DNA of 64,000 bases from Kordia algicida (lineage in GTDB: Bacteria > Bacteroidota > Bacteroidia > Flavobacteriales > Flavobacteriaceae), in assembly GCF_051013375.1 (NCBI RefSeq), contig NZ_CP142125.1; one strand, given 5' to 3'. The notes under the pieces are model-generated. The model had not been told where the DNA came from. It searched no databases and worked only from the letters and a program-made list of their open reading frames with translations. Below are positions 62,506 through 64,000 of the stretch, one piece after another. Made by a program: the position numbers and the translations under genes. Within the stretch, counting starts at the first letter, position 1, and each line of letters opens with the position of its first letter.

Positions 62506-63858
62506 ATGAAAAAACTCTGTTTCATATTTATAATTGCAATAGTAATGAGTTGCGGAGACGACGAAGGTCCTGGTTATCAAGAACCATACGATCCAAATGC
62601 TGAAGATCCAGTAGTGGTTGATCCGTTAACGGACGAAGAACTCATGGACATAACCCAAGAAGAAACCTTTAAATATTTTTGGGACTTTGCTGGAACAAAT
62701 TCTGGTGGCGCGAAAGAACGTTACCATCCAAATGATCCATCCAACAGTCAAAATGTAATTACAACTGGCGGAAGTGGTTTCGGATTGATGGCAATTCTTG
62801 TCGGAATAGAACGCGGGTATGTTTCGCGATCGGAGGCGGTACAACGTCTAACACAAATATTAAACTTTTTCCAGAACGCAGATCGTTTTCACGGAGCTTG
62901 GTCGCATTGGATTGATGATACTAGCGGAGCTGTCATTCCGTTTAGCGCGCAAGATAACGGCGGCGATATTGTAGAAACAGCATTTTTTGTACAAGGATTA
63001 ATTTGTGTGAAAGAATATTTCAAAAACGGAACAACAGCAGAACAAAACTTGGCAAACCAAGCCGACACACTTTGGAAAGGTGTTGAATGGAATTGGTACA
63101 CAAACAATCAGAACAAATTAATATGGCATTGGAGTCCATCGGACGATTTTGCAATTAACTTAGAACTAAAAGGCTACAACGAAACACTGATTGCTTTTAT
63201 TCTCGGTGCCGCTTCTCCCGACTATACAATTTCGGGAGATGTATATCACCAAGGTTGGGCGAGCAACGGCAATATTGTTTCAGCTTCAAGCCAATACGAT
63301 ATTCCGTTGATTTTAGATCATGCAGGTTCCGGTACAGGACCTTTATTTTGGGCGCATTATTCGTATTTGGGTTTAAATCCGACAAATCTATCCGATCAAT
63401 ACGCCAATTACTGGAATTTAAATGTAAATCATACAAATATCAACTACCAATACTGCGTCAACAATCCAAACAATTACACAGATTATGGAAGTGATTGTTG
63501 GGGATTAACAGCGAGTTACACGCGTAACTCCGATGGTTCTGTGGGTTATGCGGCACACGAACCGGAAAACGATAACGGTACAATTTCGCCTACGGCGGCA
63601 ATAAGTTCCATACCGTACACACCGCAAAAATCATTGGCAGCCATGCATTATTTCTATGAAAACGATTTAATGGGACCTGCAGGTTTTTACGATGCGTTTA
63701 GTCCTCATTATAATTGGATTACAGAACGTTATTTGGCAATCGATCAAGGACCGCAAATCATTATGATTGAAAACTATCGTTCAGGTTTATTGTGGAATTT
63801 ATTCATGCAAAATGAAGACGTCCAAAATGGTTTGGATGTTCTAGGTTTTACATATTAA
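62506..63858 (+). CDS. GH144-like (PF10091) glucanase lipoprotein, copy 2 (450 aa)
   Basis: Lipoprotein signal MKKLCFIFIIAIVMSCGDDE, followed by an Asp/Pro-rich linker. Same motifs as copy 1: TGGSGFGLMAILVGIERGY, ADRFHGAWSHWIDD, NGGDIVETAFFVQGLI, ENDNGTISPTAAISSIPYTP, YLAIDQGPQIIMIENYRSG. It starts right after the stop of copy 1. The longer acidic linker suggests surface exposure for this copy and a more periplasmic place for the other, by analogy with other PULs. Confidence 0.85.
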   Translation: MKKLCFIFIIAIVMSCGDDEGPGYQEPYDPNAEDPVVVDPLTDEELMDITQEETFKYFWDFAGTNSGGAKERYHPNDPSNSQNVITTGGSGFGLMAILVGIERGYVSRSEAVQRLTQILNFFQNADRFHGAWSHWIDDTSGAVIPFSAQDNGGDIVETAFFVQGLICVKEYFKNGTTAEQNLANQADTLWKGVEWNWYTNNQNKLIWHWSPSDDFAINLELKGYNETLIAFILGAASPDYTISGDVYHQGWASNGNIVSASSQYDIPLILDHAGSGTGPLFWAHYSYLGLNPTNLSDQYANYWNLNVNHTNINYQYCVNNPNNYTDYGSDCWGLTASYTRNSDGSVGYAAHEPENDNGTISPTAAISSIPYTPQKSLAAMHYFYENDLMGPAGFYDAFSPHYNWITERYLAIDQGPQIIMIENYRSGLLWNLFMQNEDVQNGLDVLGFTY

Positions 63859-63867
63859 AAGAATACT

Positions 63868-64000
63868 ATGAAACGAATAAAACAACTACTCAATTGGTGT
63901 CTACTCTTTTCTGCGATAGCAGTGACTGCGCAAGAAGATCTATACAAAGAAGAAATACACGTACAAGGAAAAGATACGCTACAATACCGAATTATGTATC
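63868..64000 (+). CDS. Secreted protein, N-terminal part only (next PUL gene)
   Basis: 44 codons are visible before the right edge: MKRIKQLLNWCLLFSAIAVT, a signal peptide with likely cleavage after TAQ, then EDLYKEEIHVQGKDTLQYRI. The start of the mature protein resembles secreted alpha/beta-hydrolases that often follow GH144 genes, upstream of a GH3 beta-glucosidase. Too little is visible to name it. Confidence 0.6.
   Translation, partial: MKRIKQLLNWCLLFSAIAVTAQEDLYKEEIHVQGKDTLQYRIMY

Noticed and set aside
1..64000. CRISPR arrays
   Set aside because: No series of regularly spaced short repeats was seen. The repeats present are isolated pairs (15, 18, 27, 105 and 151 bp).

Overview
The window looks like a chromosome segment of a marine member of the Flavobacteriaceae (Bacteroidota). 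The evidence is low GC, TAnnTTTG-type promoters, almost no Shine-Dalgarno sites, many lipoproteins, an AraC/TPR sensor, a propeller/LuxR-type PUL regulator, a SusC/SusD pair and tandem PF10091 (GH144-type) glucanases. No genus can be named from the sequence alone.

Layout. (1) 0-9.8 kb, accessory DNA: a truncated secreted protein, a minus-strand cluster of tiny membrane proteins and lipoproteins, an AraC-type sensor, a small GG-motif peptide, an S9 prolyl-oligopeptidase-like lipoprotein, two small envelope proteins and a transposase remnant. (2) 10.0-43.3 kb, a provirus-like element. A rightward early operon encodes a giant N6-adenine methyltransferase, a strawberry-notch type SF2 helicase, a MoxR-type AAA ATPase with a vWA-like partner, a DnaA-domain-IV-like HTH protein and an FtsK/HerA/A32-like ATPase. 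A rightward late operon (31-43 kb) encodes about 24 mostly small proteins, many with one transmembrane segment. It also encodes two coat-like proteins that appear to share a fold (one carries an inserted beta-propeller), a zincin, a CHAP/NlpC-like hydrolase, a degenerate amidase, two peptidoglycan-binding-like proteins, an overlapping spanin-like pair and an M15 peptidase. No terminase, portal, tail, relaxase or conjugation gene is visible. My best reading is an undescribed tailless, membrane-containing, dsDNA-virus-like element. Both operons start behind the same 27-bp repeat, which contains a palindrome. A cargo island (25.5-30.5 kb) with a HEPN protein and a PIN nuclease sits between them.

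(3) 43.1-51.1 kb: two 151-bp direct repeats, each ending in the same 46-bp 3' fragment of a tRNA-His gene (anticodon GTG), bracket a 7.8-kb defence-like island. It holds a DUF4238 protein, a receiver-like protein, a double-GHKL ATPase and a DNA methyltransferase whose 5' end is frameshifted. The 3' tRNA fragments show that site-specific elements inserted in tandem at tRNA-His. The intact tRNA gene and an integrase are not in the window and probably lie to the left.

(4) 51.7-64 kb: a polysaccharide utilisation locus. A membrane-spanning sensor/regulator is followed by SusC, SusD, a surface lipoprotein with two LamG-like domains, two GH144-like lipoproteins and the start of a further secreted enzyme. 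Binding, import and cleavage of a beta-glucan (beta-1,2-glucan if the GH144 assignment holds) are the likely functions.

Everything is read by eye from sequence. Family names rest on visible motifs and not on database searches.
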